This document shows, in pieces, positions 7,792 to 14,687 of a stretch of DNA of 23,111 bases (positions are counted from its first letter, which is position 1; each line of letters opens with the position of its first letter). Source of the stretch: an uncultured Succinivibrionaceae bacterium (GTDB lineage Bacteria > Pseudomonadota > Gammaproteobacteria > Enterobacterales > Succinivibrionaceae); the NCBI GenBank assembly GCA_900539665.1, contig UQCV01000037.1, positions 1-23,111 of the forward strand. The letters run 5' to 3'. Made by a program: the position numbers and the translations under genes. Below the pieces are notes generated by a model, which saw only the letters and a program-made list of their open reading frames with translations, was not told the DNA's origin and did no database searches.

Positions 7792-8985
7792 ATGATTATT
7801 AGTCCAAAGGTGCGTGGTTTTATTTGTACCACAACTCATCCGTCCGGCTGTGAAGCTAATGTTTTAAGCCAAATCAATTACGTGAAGAGCAAAGGGCAGA
7901 TTGCCAACGGTCCTAAGAAGGTACTGATAATCGGTTCTTCTACTGGTTATGGTTTAGCTTCAAGAATTAGTGCTGCCTTTGGTTCTGGGGCTGCTACTAT
8001 TGGGGTATTTTTTGAAAAGCCTGGTACAGAAAAAAAACCTGGTACTGCTGGTTGGTACAATGCTGCTGCTTTCCAAAAGTTTGCTCGCGCTGAAGGTTTG
8101 TATGCAAAGAGCATCAATGGCGATGCTTTTTCTAATGAATGTCGCGCTAAGGTTATTGAACTAATCAAAGAAGACCTTGGTCAAGTAGATATGGTTGTTT
8201 ACTCTCTTGCAGCTCCTGTACGTAAGATGCCAGACACTGGGGAACTCGTTCGTTCAGCTTTAAAGCCAATTGGCCAAGTTTATAAAACAACGGCTGTAGA
8301 TACCAATAAAGATGAAATCATCCAAGCTGAAGTTGAACCTGCAACCGAAGAAGAAATTGCTAATACCGTTAAGGTAATGGGTGGTCAAGATTGGGAATTA
8401 TGGATCAAGGCTTTAGCCGATGCTGGCGTTTTGGCTGAAGGCGTTAAGACTGTAGCTTATAGCTACATTGGTACTGATCTTACTTGGCCTATTTACTGGA
8501 ATGGTACTTTAGGTCGCGCTAAGGAAGATTTAGATCGTGCAGCTGCTGCTAACAACCAAGTTTTAGCTTCTATCGGTGGTAAGGCTAACGTAGCAGTTCT
8601 TAAGTCAGTAATTACCCAAGCTTCTTCTGCTATTCCTGTAATGCCACTTTATATTTCAATGTGCTTCAAGATTATGAAGGAACATGGTGTTCACGAAGAA
8701 GTAATCGATCATATTTTCAGAATGTTTAATACAGTCCTTAATCAGCCGACTTTTGAAACCGATGATAAGGGCAGAATCAGAATGGATTCTTGGGAACTTA
8801 GCGATAAGGTTCAAGATGCTTGCCGTGCTTTATGGCCACAAATCACCACTGCTAATTTGCGTGAACTTACAGATTACAGCAACTATAAGCGTGATTTCCT
8901 CCGTTTGTTCGGCTTTGAAGTTCCAGGTGTTGATTACGCTGCTGACGTTAACCCAGTGGTTGAATTTGATGTAATTACTCTTTAG
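7792..8985 (+). CDS. fabV: Trans-2-enoyl-[ACP/CoA] reductase FabV
   Basis: NADH-dependent enoyl reductase that completes each fatty-acid elongation cycle; it is the triclosan-resistant alternative to FabI. 397 aa, the normal FabV length. It starts MIISPKVRGFICTTTHP, has the cofactor loop GSSTGYGLASR (about 48-58), and the FabV-type catalytic pair Tyr-x8-Lys (YWNGTLGRAK, Y235 and K244) with the family's long spacing. The C-terminal domain (about 320-397), including DYSNYKRDFLRLFGFE, is intact. The start is weakly supported by an AAAGAG-like sequence. Upstream lies the tnpB remnant; downstream, element E2 has inserted between the stop codon and what is probably the gene's own terminator at 9282-9316. 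Confidence 0.96.
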   Translation: MIISPKVRGFICTTTHPSGCEANVLSQINYVKSKGQIANGPKKVLIIGSSTGYGLASRISAAFGSGAATIGVFFEKPGTEKKPGTAGWYNAAAFQKFARAEGLYAKSINGDAFSNECRAKVIELIKEDLGQVDMVVYSLAAPVRKMPDTGELVRSALKPIGQVYKTTAVDTNKDEIIQAEVEPATEEEIANTVKVMGGQDWELWIKALADAGVLAEGVKTVAYSYIGTDLTWPIYWNGTLGRAKEDLDRAAAANNQVLASIGGKANVAVLKSVITQASSAIPVMPLYISMCFKIMKEHGVHEEVIDHIFRMFNTVLNQPTFETDDKGRIRMDSWELSDKVQDACRALWPQITTANLRELTDYSNYKRDFLRLFGFEVPGVDYAADVNPVVEFDVITL

Positions 8986-9068
8986 TTATCAATTTTAAAT
9001 AGATTTTAACTGAACTCGGCAAGAAGTCTCCCACCTCTAAGGTGGTGAGATGAATTGCCGAAATCTAC

Positions 9069-9098
9069 TTGACAGCTTTCTAAACATTATGCTATAAA
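9069..9098 (+). promoter_or_regulatory. Sigma70-type promoter inside E2
   Basis: TTGACA (9069-9074), 18 bp, TATAAA (9093-9098); or 17 bp to CTATAA. It sits just inside the left end, where complete elements carry the tnpB promoter. Here it would start an RNA covering the scaffold-like region and running out of the right end to the terminator at 9282-9316. Confidence 0.6.
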
Positions 9099-9109
9099 TA
9101 TAAAAAATG

Positions 9110-9272
9110 AAGGTATGCGGTTAGTAACTGCATAAATTCAAAACATAGAACCGTGGGACACACGGGGGTAGCTCGTTGATACTGTACTCATTAGAGTGCT
9201 TGAGCGAGAACTGAACCTATCTTATCGGTGGGAAGTCCCCACATCTAATCTATAGGTGGGGAAGGAAGTCAC
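9110..9272 (+). ncRNA. Putative omega/reRNA-like scaffold of E2
   Basis: The stretch downstream of the internal promoter contains the hairpins described for E2 and ends at the right end, directly before unique sequence. In TnpB systems this layout yields an RNA whose last bases are a guide copied from the flank. Here the flanking bases would be TAGAAATAGAACCTCTATAC, the second half of which is the 5' arm of the terminator. RNA identity is inferred and there is no tnpB in the window. Confidence 0.45.
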
Positions 9273-9281
9273 TAGAAATAG

Positions 9282-9316
9282 AACCTCTATACATTTGTAT
9301 GGAGGTTTCTTTTTCT
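9282..9316 (+). terminator. Rho-independent terminator after fabV/E2
   Basis: AACCTCTATACA pairs with TGTATGGAGGTT (one G-U), a stem of 11-12 bp, followed by TTCTTTTTCT. It lies 9 nt after the right end of E2 and is in the right place to be the original fabV terminator. Confidence 0.85.
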
Positions 9317-9370
9317 ATTGATAATTTGAGCTTTGGAATAGAAGATATTTTTAATTGTTTTAGAACGATT

Positions 9371-9413
9371 TTTGAAAAAGAAAAGCCCCAAAACTTGAAA
9401 TAGTCTTAGGGCT
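9371..9413 (-). terminator. folD terminator
   Basis: On the minus strand AGCCCTAAGACT pairs with AGTTTTGGGGCT (12 bp with two G-U pairs), followed by TTTTCTTTTTC. It lies about 65 nt after the folD stop. Confidence 0.8.
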
Positions 9414-9476
9414 CAGTAAGCTCAGTAATTAGTTTATGGCCTTAATATTAAGTAATTAAAGCCTGCTTACGAAAGC

Positions 9477-10337
9477 TTACTTCTTGTTTTCGTGAGCAAG
9501 ATATGCTTCAAAGGTGTTTTGCATAAGTGAAGCAACGGTCATAGGGCCAACACCACCTGGAACAGGGGTGATATAAGCTGCTCTTTCTTTTGCTACTTCA
9601 AAGTCGATATCGCCACAAAGCTTGTTGTTTTCAAGTCTGTTGATACCCACATCGATAACTACAGAACCTTCACGAATCCAATCGCCTGGAATGAAATTAG
9701 GCTTGCCTACAGCCACAACTAACACTTCAGCCTGTTCAACAAATGAACGAAGGTCGCGGGTAAATCTATGGGTACAAGTGGTGGTACAACCTGCAAGAAG
9801 GAATTCAAGGGTCATAGGGCGACCAACAATGTTTGATGCACCTACTACAACAGCATTTTTGCCTAACAAATCTACTCCGGTGCTCTGAATTAAGGTCATG
9901 ATTCCCTTTGGAGTGCATGAACGAAGAGCAGGGATTCTTTGGGCAAGACGGCCTACGTTATAAGGGTGGAAACCATCAACATCCTTGCTTGGGTCAATAG
10001 CTTCAATAACCAAAGTTGAATCAATATGAGCCGGTAGCGGAAGCTGAACTAAAATACCGTCTACACTTTCATCGCGGTTTAAGCCATCGATTAACTTGAG
10101 TAAGTATTCTTGGGAAGTGGTATCTGGTAAGTCGTAAGACTTGGAAATATAGCCGATTTCCTGGCAAGCTTTGCGCTTACTCTTTACATATACCTGGGAA
10201 GCAGGGTTTTCACCAACTAAGATTACAGCTAGGCATGGACTGCGTTCGCCTTTGTCCTGAATTGAAACTACTTTGTTGGTGAGTTCTTCTCGGATTGATT
10301 GGGCAATTTTCTTCCCGTCTATAATTTTTGCAGTCAT
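9477..10337 (-). CDS. folD: Bifunctional methylenetetrahydrofolate dehydrogenase/cyclohydrolase FolD
   Basis: Interconverts 5,10-methylene-, 5,10-methenyl- and 10-formyl-tetrahydrofolate with NADP+, supplying formyl units for purines and fMet-tRNA; cytosolic. 286 aa, close to the E. coli length. The active-site segment SQVYVKSKRKAC places Y50 and K54 as in the E. coli enzyme. VDGILVQLPLP, CTPKGIMTLI, the nucleotide loop VVGASNIVGRPM, DVGINR, GDIDF and PVPGGVGPMTVASLMQNT are all present. A TATAAT on the minus strand (10379-10384) lies 41 nt before the ATG. The gene is a single unit, divergent from the lipoprotein gene, with its own terminator. Confidence 0.97.
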   Translation of the reverse strand: MTAKIIDGKKIAQSIREELTNKVVSIQDKGERSPCLAVILVGENPASQVYVKSKRKACQEIGYISKSYDLPDTTSQEYLLKLIDGLNRDESVDGILVQLPLPAHIDSTLVIEAIDPSKDVDGFHPYNVGRLAQRIPALRSCTPKGIMTLIQSTGVDLLGKNAVVVGASNIVGRPMTLEFLLAGCTTTCTHRFTRDLRSFVEQAEVLVVAVGKPNFIPGDWIREGSVVIDVGINRLENNKLCGDIDFEVAKERAAYITPVPGGVGPMTVASLMQNTFEAYLAHENKK

Positions 10338-10378
10338 GTGTATTCCCTTGCTATGAAGATATGCAACTATCGCGTGGT

Positions 10379-10384
10379 ATTATA
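10379..10384 (-). promoter_or_regulatory. folD: Probable -10 of the folD promoter
   Basis: TATAAT on the minus strand, 41 nt upstream of the folD ATG. No good -35 is visible at 16-18 bp. Confidence 0.4.
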
Positions 10385-10451
10385 CACTTTTGCAACTTTA
10401 AAAAAAATGCTTTTCGAAGAGGTAAGAAGCCAGTATAAAATTGATGGTTTG

Positions 10452-10481
10452 TTGGTCTATAGAAGCCTTTATTGTTATAAT
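10452..10481 (+). promoter_or_regulatory. Probable promoter of the lipoprotein gene
   Basis: TTGGTC (10452-10457), 18 bp, then a perfect TATAAT (10476-10481), about 65 nt before the ATG at 10547. Confidence 0.5.
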
Positions 10482-10546
10482 GTAAGTGGAGATAACAACA
10501 ATACGATTTGGTCTAAGAGCCACTGGTTTGGTTGAAACAATAAATA

Positions 10547-11128
10547 ATGAAGAGAAAGATAATCTTTTTGTTGGGCGTAATTTCATTTTTAAGCGGATGC
10601 GGCCAACAAAGTGAAAGCTTATGTTCAGCTGATCTGCCAATGCGTCATCTAAAATTTGACTTTGGTTATGAACTAGTTTCTGATACGGCAGCTCCCCAGT
10701 TAAATATCTTAGCGATTAAACAGGAAAACTCATCAAACAACATGGTTTGGTGCAGCGCTAAAGCTGAATTAAAAGGGCCGGCCTATGAATTGGTTCGAGC
10801 ACTAGAATTGAGGCTTGGAGCCAAAAAATGGCGTCAAATGGAATCGTCCTTAGCTAGACAGAATTGGTCCGTAGTTGGGGACCATGAGTTAAGTCGGATT
10901 AAAGATTCTGTGGCGCTCTATCTGTTATCAACTCATAAGAATGAGCTACTTTCACCAAAGCAATTTACCTTACCTGTGGAAATTAACTATCTGTTGGAAA
11001 AAAGGAATAGTTCGGTCGAAAAGGTAGAGTTTTCCCCAAATTTGAATGTGGAAGCATTGAAGCTAGTGCATAAAGAACTAGAATTTTCTTCAAGTGAGAA
11101 CGATTTGGTTAGTAGAATTTTGCGATAG
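10547..11128 (+). CDS. Small lipoprotein of unknown function
   Basis: 193 aa. The N-terminus is a classical type II signal peptide, basic MKRK, hydrophobic IIFLLGVISF, and lipobox LSGC with the lipidated cysteine at residue 18; the next residue is Gly rather than Asp, so outer-membrane sorting by Lol is the default expectation. The mature part (about 175 aa) is mixed alpha/beta-looking and hydrophilic, with two further cysteines (about 27 and 66) that could form a disulphide. I do not recognise a family. It stands alone between divergent folD and convergent tauE-like genes, with its own promoter and a strong shared terminator. The Shine-Dalgarno is weak, but the signal peptide fixes the start. 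Confidence 0.8.
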   Translation: MKRKIIFLLGVISFLSGCGQQSESLCSADLPMRHLKFDFGYELVSDTAAPQLNILAIKQENSSNNMVWCSAKAELKGPAYELVRALELRLGAKKWRQMESSLARQNWSVVGDHELSRIKDSVALYLLSTHKNELLSPKQFTLPVEINYLLEKRNSSVEKVEFSPNLNVEALKLVHKELEFSSSENDLVSRILR

Positions 11129-11194
11129 TTATCCAAATTTACGATTAAATTGCTCTTTTTAAGGGGTTTTACCATTTGTTTAGAAAACAATAAA

Positions 11195-11234
11195 TTAGGG
11201 TTGTGGTCTGATTTGACCATAACCCTAAATTTTT
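11195..11234. terminator. Bidirectional terminator between the lipoprotein gene and the TSUP permease gene
   Basis: TTAGGGTTGTGGTC pairs with GACCATAACCCTAA (13 of 14 positions), with a TGATTT loop and ATTTTT on the plus-strand side. It is placed between convergent genes. Confidence 0.85.
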
Positions 11235-11267
11235 AAGGCATGTAATTATGACAAAAGGATTAAAGAA

Positions 11268-12116
11268 TTAAAATAATTCGATCCCAAATCCAGTCATTAG
11301 CATCTTTAAGCCGGTGAAAATCAAAAGGATAGCAAAAAGGCGTTTAATAACGTGTGGTTGACACATTTTATTAACCTTTACCCCAAAAGGGGCCATTAAA
11401 ATTGAAAATGGAATGATACAAAGCGCGGCTAAAAAGTTGGTATGGCCTACTGTCATGATTGGGGCGTTTGCCACGGTATTGCCTGAGCTTAAATCTGTAA
11501 TAATAGTAGTGATCGCCCCAGGCACTGCTACGAGCATCCCTATAGTTGATGCTGTACCTACTGCTTTTTTAGTGTCTACATTAAATAGAGATAGAGTTGG
11601 AACGGTTAGGGTGCCTCCACCAATGCCTAACATAACAGAGATACTAGAAATCAAAAAAGCCATCATTGCTTGGCCCAGCATGCTTGGTAAATTGTTAAAG
11701 ATACCTTTGGCTTTGGCAAAAAACATCATGTTTGTGGCCGCGCATAACATAATGAAACCAAAGAGAATAGTAAGCCATAGACCGCCAAATAACCCTGCAA
11801 ATACACGGCCTAAAATAACCCCAGCCATGAGAAAGATGAACCATCTTTTTAATAAGTTAGTGTCCAAGTTTCCTTTTTTGTAATGAGAAAAACATGAGGA
11901 CATGGTCGTAGGAATCATGGTTACCAATGAGGTTGCAGTGGCCATCATAATGGCAACTGACGGATCAAGGTGCATGATTGTACCAAATACAAATGTAAGT
12001 ACCGGGACGAAAATAATACCGCCACCAACACCAAGAAGACCTGCTAAAAAGCCGGCAACGATGCCTGATACTGAAAGAATACCAACTATTGGTAGAAAAC
12101 TAAGAAGAGAGTCCAT
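11268..12116 (-). CDS. TSUP/TauE-SafE family permease (probable sulfite/organosulfonate-type anion transporter)
   Basis: 282 aa, almost wholly hydrophobic, with about eight membrane segments arranged as two repeats. Each half carries the family's glycine-rich signature: GLLGVGGGIIFVPVL (about 27-40) in the first and LGIGGGTLTVPTL in the second. The TSUP family (TauE/SafE/DUF81) moves sulfite, sulfoacetate and related anions across the inner membrane; the substrate cannot be told from sequence, and no sulfur-metabolism genes adjoin it. An AGGTAAAG ribosome-binding sequence lies before the ATG. It is a single-gene unit convergent with the lipoprotein gene. Confidence 0.9.
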   Translation of the reverse strand: MDSLLSFLPIVGILSVSGIVAGFLAGLLGVGGGIIFVPVLTFVFGTIMHLDPSVAIMMATATSLVTMIPTTMSSCFSHYKKGNLDTNLLKRWFIFLMAGVILGRVFAGLFGGLWLTILFGFIMLCAATNMMFFAKAKGIFNNLPSMLGQAMMAFLISSISVMLGIGGGTLTVPTLSLFNVDTKKAVGTASTIGMLVAVPGAITTIITDLSSGNTVANAPIMTVGHTNFLAALCIIPFSILMAPFGVKVNKMCQPHVIKRLFAILLIFTGLKMLMTGFGIELF

Positions 12117-12417
12117 AAAACTTTACCTAGGATGAAAGCTAAATAATTGAAATGTAAGAATTGGCTTGAGTAAGCGGGGGGAGCGACGCCATAGTTCAAA
12201 CGATGTTTAAATGTAGTTTAGTTAATTCTTCTAATTCTAATATTGTTTGGGGTGCAATTATACGCTACTAAAGAGAAGTGACATAATGAATAGGTGGCTA
12301 ATGTGTTGCAAGTTGCACCATGATGGATAAAAATAACCCAATTTGCAAGAAAACAAAAAAAAATATTGACGTGGTTATGATTCTTAGTTATCATACGCCT
12401 CGTTGAGACAAAACAGT
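12117..12417. other. Intergenic region between the TSUP gene and the tRNA cluster
   Basis: 300 bp with no gene. It holds the tRNA promoter (12366-12394) and, on the minus strand at 12257-12262, a TATAAT that could serve the TSUP gene from 141 nt upstream, without a convincing -35. Confidence 0.5.
12366..12394 (+). promoter_or_regulatory. tRNA operon promoter
   Basis: TTGACG (12366-12371), exactly 17 bp, TATCAT (12389-12394), followed by a CGCC-containing discriminator as in stringently controlled stable-RNA promoters. The first tRNA begins 24 nt downstream. Confidence 0.75.
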
Positions 12418-12494
<77 letters not shown>

Positions 12495-12506
12495 TCTCTA
12501 GGGGGT

Positions 12507-12583
<77 letters not shown>

Positions 12584-12613
12584 TTGGCGGTTTTGATTTC
12601 AATTCTAAGACAT

Positions 12614-12690
12614 GGTGGCTGTAGCTCAGTTGGTAGAGTCCTGGATTGTGATTCCAGTTGTCGTGGGTTCGAACCCCATCAGCCACCCCA
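12614..12690 (+). tRNA. tRNA-His (GTG)
   Basis: GTGGCTG pairs with CAGCCAC, the anticodon loop TTGTGAT gives GTG, and CCA is encoded. The extra G at 12614 opposite the C discriminator is the G-1 identity base of histidine tRNA. Confidence 0.97.
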
Positions 12691-12691
12691 T

Positions 12692-12775
12692 GCGGGAATG
12701 GCGAAATTGGTAGACGCACCAGATTTAGGTTCTGGCGCCCTAGGTGTGAGAGTTCGAGTCTCTCTTCCCGCACCA
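12692..12775 (+). tRNA. tRNA-Leu (TAG)
   Basis: 84 nt with the long variable arm of leucine tRNAs. GCGGGAA pairs with TTCCCGC, the anticodon is TAG in TTTAGG, and CCA is encoded. It follows tRNA-His by one nucleotide. Confidence 0.97.
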
Positions 12776-13375
12776 TTTCACCCAAGAAGTCTTACTTCAT
12801 TCTCTTATAAATCTTTCTTCTAACACTCCTTAATATTTTTCTTATTTAAGCGTTATTCATTCTCTTCTTTTTATTTAATTTATTGTGTTTTGGTATTTAA
12901 AAATCCGGTTGTGATTTGTTGTTGTTTTCTGTTGCCTAATTTCTGCTATTGAGCCTCTTAGTTTTGGTAGTTATGGATGTTTCAAACCTATTTTTTTAAC
13001 CAAGCATAAGTACGAGTAAATACATTTAACAAGTTGCTTGGATTAAAGACGTTATGTGCTGCGTTTTACAGCTTAGGACATGGGGCCTAACTTACATAAT
13101 TTTTACACCATGTTTGGTCAAATTTAAGTAAAAGTTGTTTTTCAAGTAAAAAAAGTTTTATGCCGTTAAAGCTGATTCTTGGAGAATAATATTATTTAAA
13201 AGCAAATTGGATAGTTATATATATCGAGCTTTGAGATGTAAGCAGTTTAAAGCGCTACAATAAAAGATTTTAAGCAGATAATTACACTATATTTATTTTA
13301 AAAAAACAAATACAATACCGCCAAACAAGGCAACGTAATGCCTGAAACTTTTGATCATGATTTTGGAGATTAGAT
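12776..13375. other. AT-rich intergenic region after the tRNA cluster
   Basis: 600 bp without a believable gene on either strand. Just after tRNA-Leu a weak hairpin (GAAGT-CTT-ACTTC) followed by T-rich sequence may end the tRNA transcript. Upstream of the permease gene there are several AT-rich -10-like hexamers but no pair that I would call. I see no repeat or structured RNA of a known class. Confidence 0.5.
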
Positions 13376-14296
13376 ATGTTTGGATGCAGTTCAGCCGTTA
13401 AAGGCCATTTTTTGGCTCTGTTTGCCAATGTTATCTGGGGTTCTACCTTTATTTCTACCAAAGTATTATTGGATGATTTTTCTCCAGCTGCTGTTATGTT
13501 CATTAGATTCGTAATGGCTTATATCTTTATGTGTATGATTTTCCCTAAAGCCTTAAGTTTTTCTGGTTTTAGAAACGAAGCTATGATGCTTGTGGCAGGC
13601 TTTTGTGGGGTTACTGCATACTACCAGTTAGAAAACGTTGCTTTAACTTATACCTATGCCTCAAATGTCGGAGTTATTTTTGCCATAATTCCGTTTTTTG
13701 TGGGGGTTCAGGCGCATTTTATTTTCAAGGGCGAAGAAAAGCTATCTAAATACTTCCTTGGTGGCTTTGCGGTAGCTATGACTGGGATCTTGCTTATTAC
13801 TTTTAGTGGAGCTACCTTTTTAGGCTTACGCCCTCAAGGTGACTTAATTGCCATTTTAGGTTGTATTATTTGGTCGTTCTACGCAATTATTGTTAAGCGC
13901 ATCACTATACCTGGGGCTAAAACCATTATGGTTACAAGAAGAATATTCTTCTATGCCATTATGATGATGATTCCATGTATGTATCTTTGGGGTGGGGACG
14001 TAAATCTTAATCAATTCTTAGAGCCAAAGAATTGCCTTAACTTTGTGTACTTATCGTTGTTTGCCTCTGTGCTTTGCTACCTTTCGTGGAACACAGCGTT
14101 AAAGCATATTGGGGCTATGGCGACAAGCGCCTATATTTATGTCGGGCCGGTAGTAACAGTTGTGCTTTCAGTGATTATATTAGACGAACAGCTTACTTGT
14201 TGGTCTTTTATGGGGATGGCTTTAACTATGGCAGGGTTAATACTCTCTGAATGGTTAAACGTACGTAAGCTCTTAATAAAAGCAACAGAAAACTAA
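13376..14296 (+). CDS. EamA/DMT superfamily permease
   Basis: 306 aa with ten predicted membrane helices as a tandem duplication of a five-helix EamA unit. The first half contains NVIWGSTFISTKVLL and the FIRF motif, the second half CIIWSFYAIIVKR, with the C-terminal WNTALKHIGAMATSAYIYVGPV and DEQLT signature typical of drug/metabolite exporters. It is an inner-membrane exporter or importer of an unknown small metabolite. GGAG 7 nt before the ATG supports the start. It is a single gene; the hairpin at 14378-14402 is the likely end of its transcript. Confidence 0.9.
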   Translation: MFGCSSAVKGHFLALFANVIWGSTFISTKVLLDDFSPAAVMFIRFVMAYIFMCMIFPKALSFSGFRNEAMMLVAGFCGVTAYYQLENVALTYTYASNVGVIFAIIPFFVGVQAHFIFKGEEKLSKYFLGGFAVAMTGILLITFSGATFLGLRPQGDLIAILGCIIWSFYAIIVKRITIPGAKTIMVTRRIFFYAIMMMIPCMYLWGGDVNLNQFLEPKNCLNFVYLSLFASVLCYLSWNTALKHIGAMATSAYIYVGPVVTVVLSVIILDEQLTCWSFMGMALTMAGLILSEWLNVRKLLIKATEN

Positions 14297-14377
14297 AATA
14301 TCGCGTCAGAAAGAAACACTAAAGGGAATCAACACGTGCTTGTTTAGTGGTGATTGGGCTTAGACAATAAAATGCGC

Positions 14378-14402
14378 TTCAAGCCTCTATTTTGAGGCTT
14401 GA
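14378..14402. terminator. Hairpin between the DMT permease gene and E3
   Basis: A 10-bp stem (TTCAAGCCTC / GAGGCTTGAA) with a TATTTT loop. T-tracts are modest on both sides (GTTTATC on plus, ATTTTATTG on minus). It serves the convergent DMT gene and, on the minus strand, any RNA leaving E3, whose right end is 17 nt away. Confidence 0.65.
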
Positions 14403-14419
14403 AGTTTATCGTTAGCATT

Positions 14420-14675
14420 GTGACATCCTCCCCCACCTATAGAGGTGGGGCTTCCCACCGATAAGATAGGTTCAGTTCTCGCTCAAGCACTCTAATGAGT
14501 ACAGTATCAACGAGCTAACCCCGTGTGTCCCACGGTTCTATGTTTTGAATTTATGCAGTTACTAACCGCATACCTTCATTTTTTATATTTATAGCATAAT
14601 GTTTAGAAAGCTGTCAAGTAGATTTCGGCAATTCATCTCACCACCTTAGAGGTGGGAGACTTCTTGCCGAGTTCA
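14420..14675 (-). mobile_element. E3: IS200/IS605-like element lacking tnpA/tnpB (subfamily B)
   Basis: The inverted, nearly identical partner of E2. It has the same TTTAAC flank (14676-14681 on the minus strand), the same left hairpin, promoter and scaffold-like region, with one visible substitution over about 220 bp. The right hairpin is a cleaner CCCCACCT-CTAT-AGGTGGGG, and the last 19 bases (AGGTGGGGGAGGATGTCAC) equal those of E4, not E2. It begins 12 bp after the stop codon of the TPR gene, in the same direction. Confidence 0.75.
14588..14617 (-). promoter_or_regulatory. Sigma70-type promoter inside E3
   Basis: The same TTGACA-18-TATAAA pair as in E2, reading on the minus strand towards the right end of E3. 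Confidence 0.6.
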
Positions 14676-14687
14676 GTTAAATGGCAT

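Larger units (their letters stand above)
9011..9272 (+). mobile_element. E2: IS200/IS605-like element lacking tnpA/tnpB (subfamily B)
   Basis: Preceded by TTTAAC (9005-9010), the same bases that precede E3. The left hairpin is CCACCT-CTA-AGGTGG, about 20 bp in. Then come a promoter-like pair, a region with the hairpin CCGTG-GGACA-CACGG, a second stem in which GCTCG at about 9171 can pair with CGAGC-type bases near 9205 around an inner ACTCATTAGAGT hairpin, and a right hairpin (CCCCAC / GTGGGG) ending AAGTCAC. Except for the last 35-40 bp it is nearly identical, inverted, to E3; I find one substitution. There is no coding capacity. The internal folds resemble omega/reRNA scaffolds of TnpB elements, so E2 is best read as a non-autonomous derivative mobilised in trans. 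Confidence 0.75.

Noticed and set aside
9011..9272. CRISPR or REP-type repeat
   Set aside because: There is no regular direct-repeat/spacer array; the copies are dispersed, single, about 260 bp and have asymmetric internal structure.
11413..11883. 156-codon plus-strand frame opposite the TSUP gene
   Set aside because: It is the antisense shadow of a well-supported membrane protein gene and has no ribosome site or family pattern.
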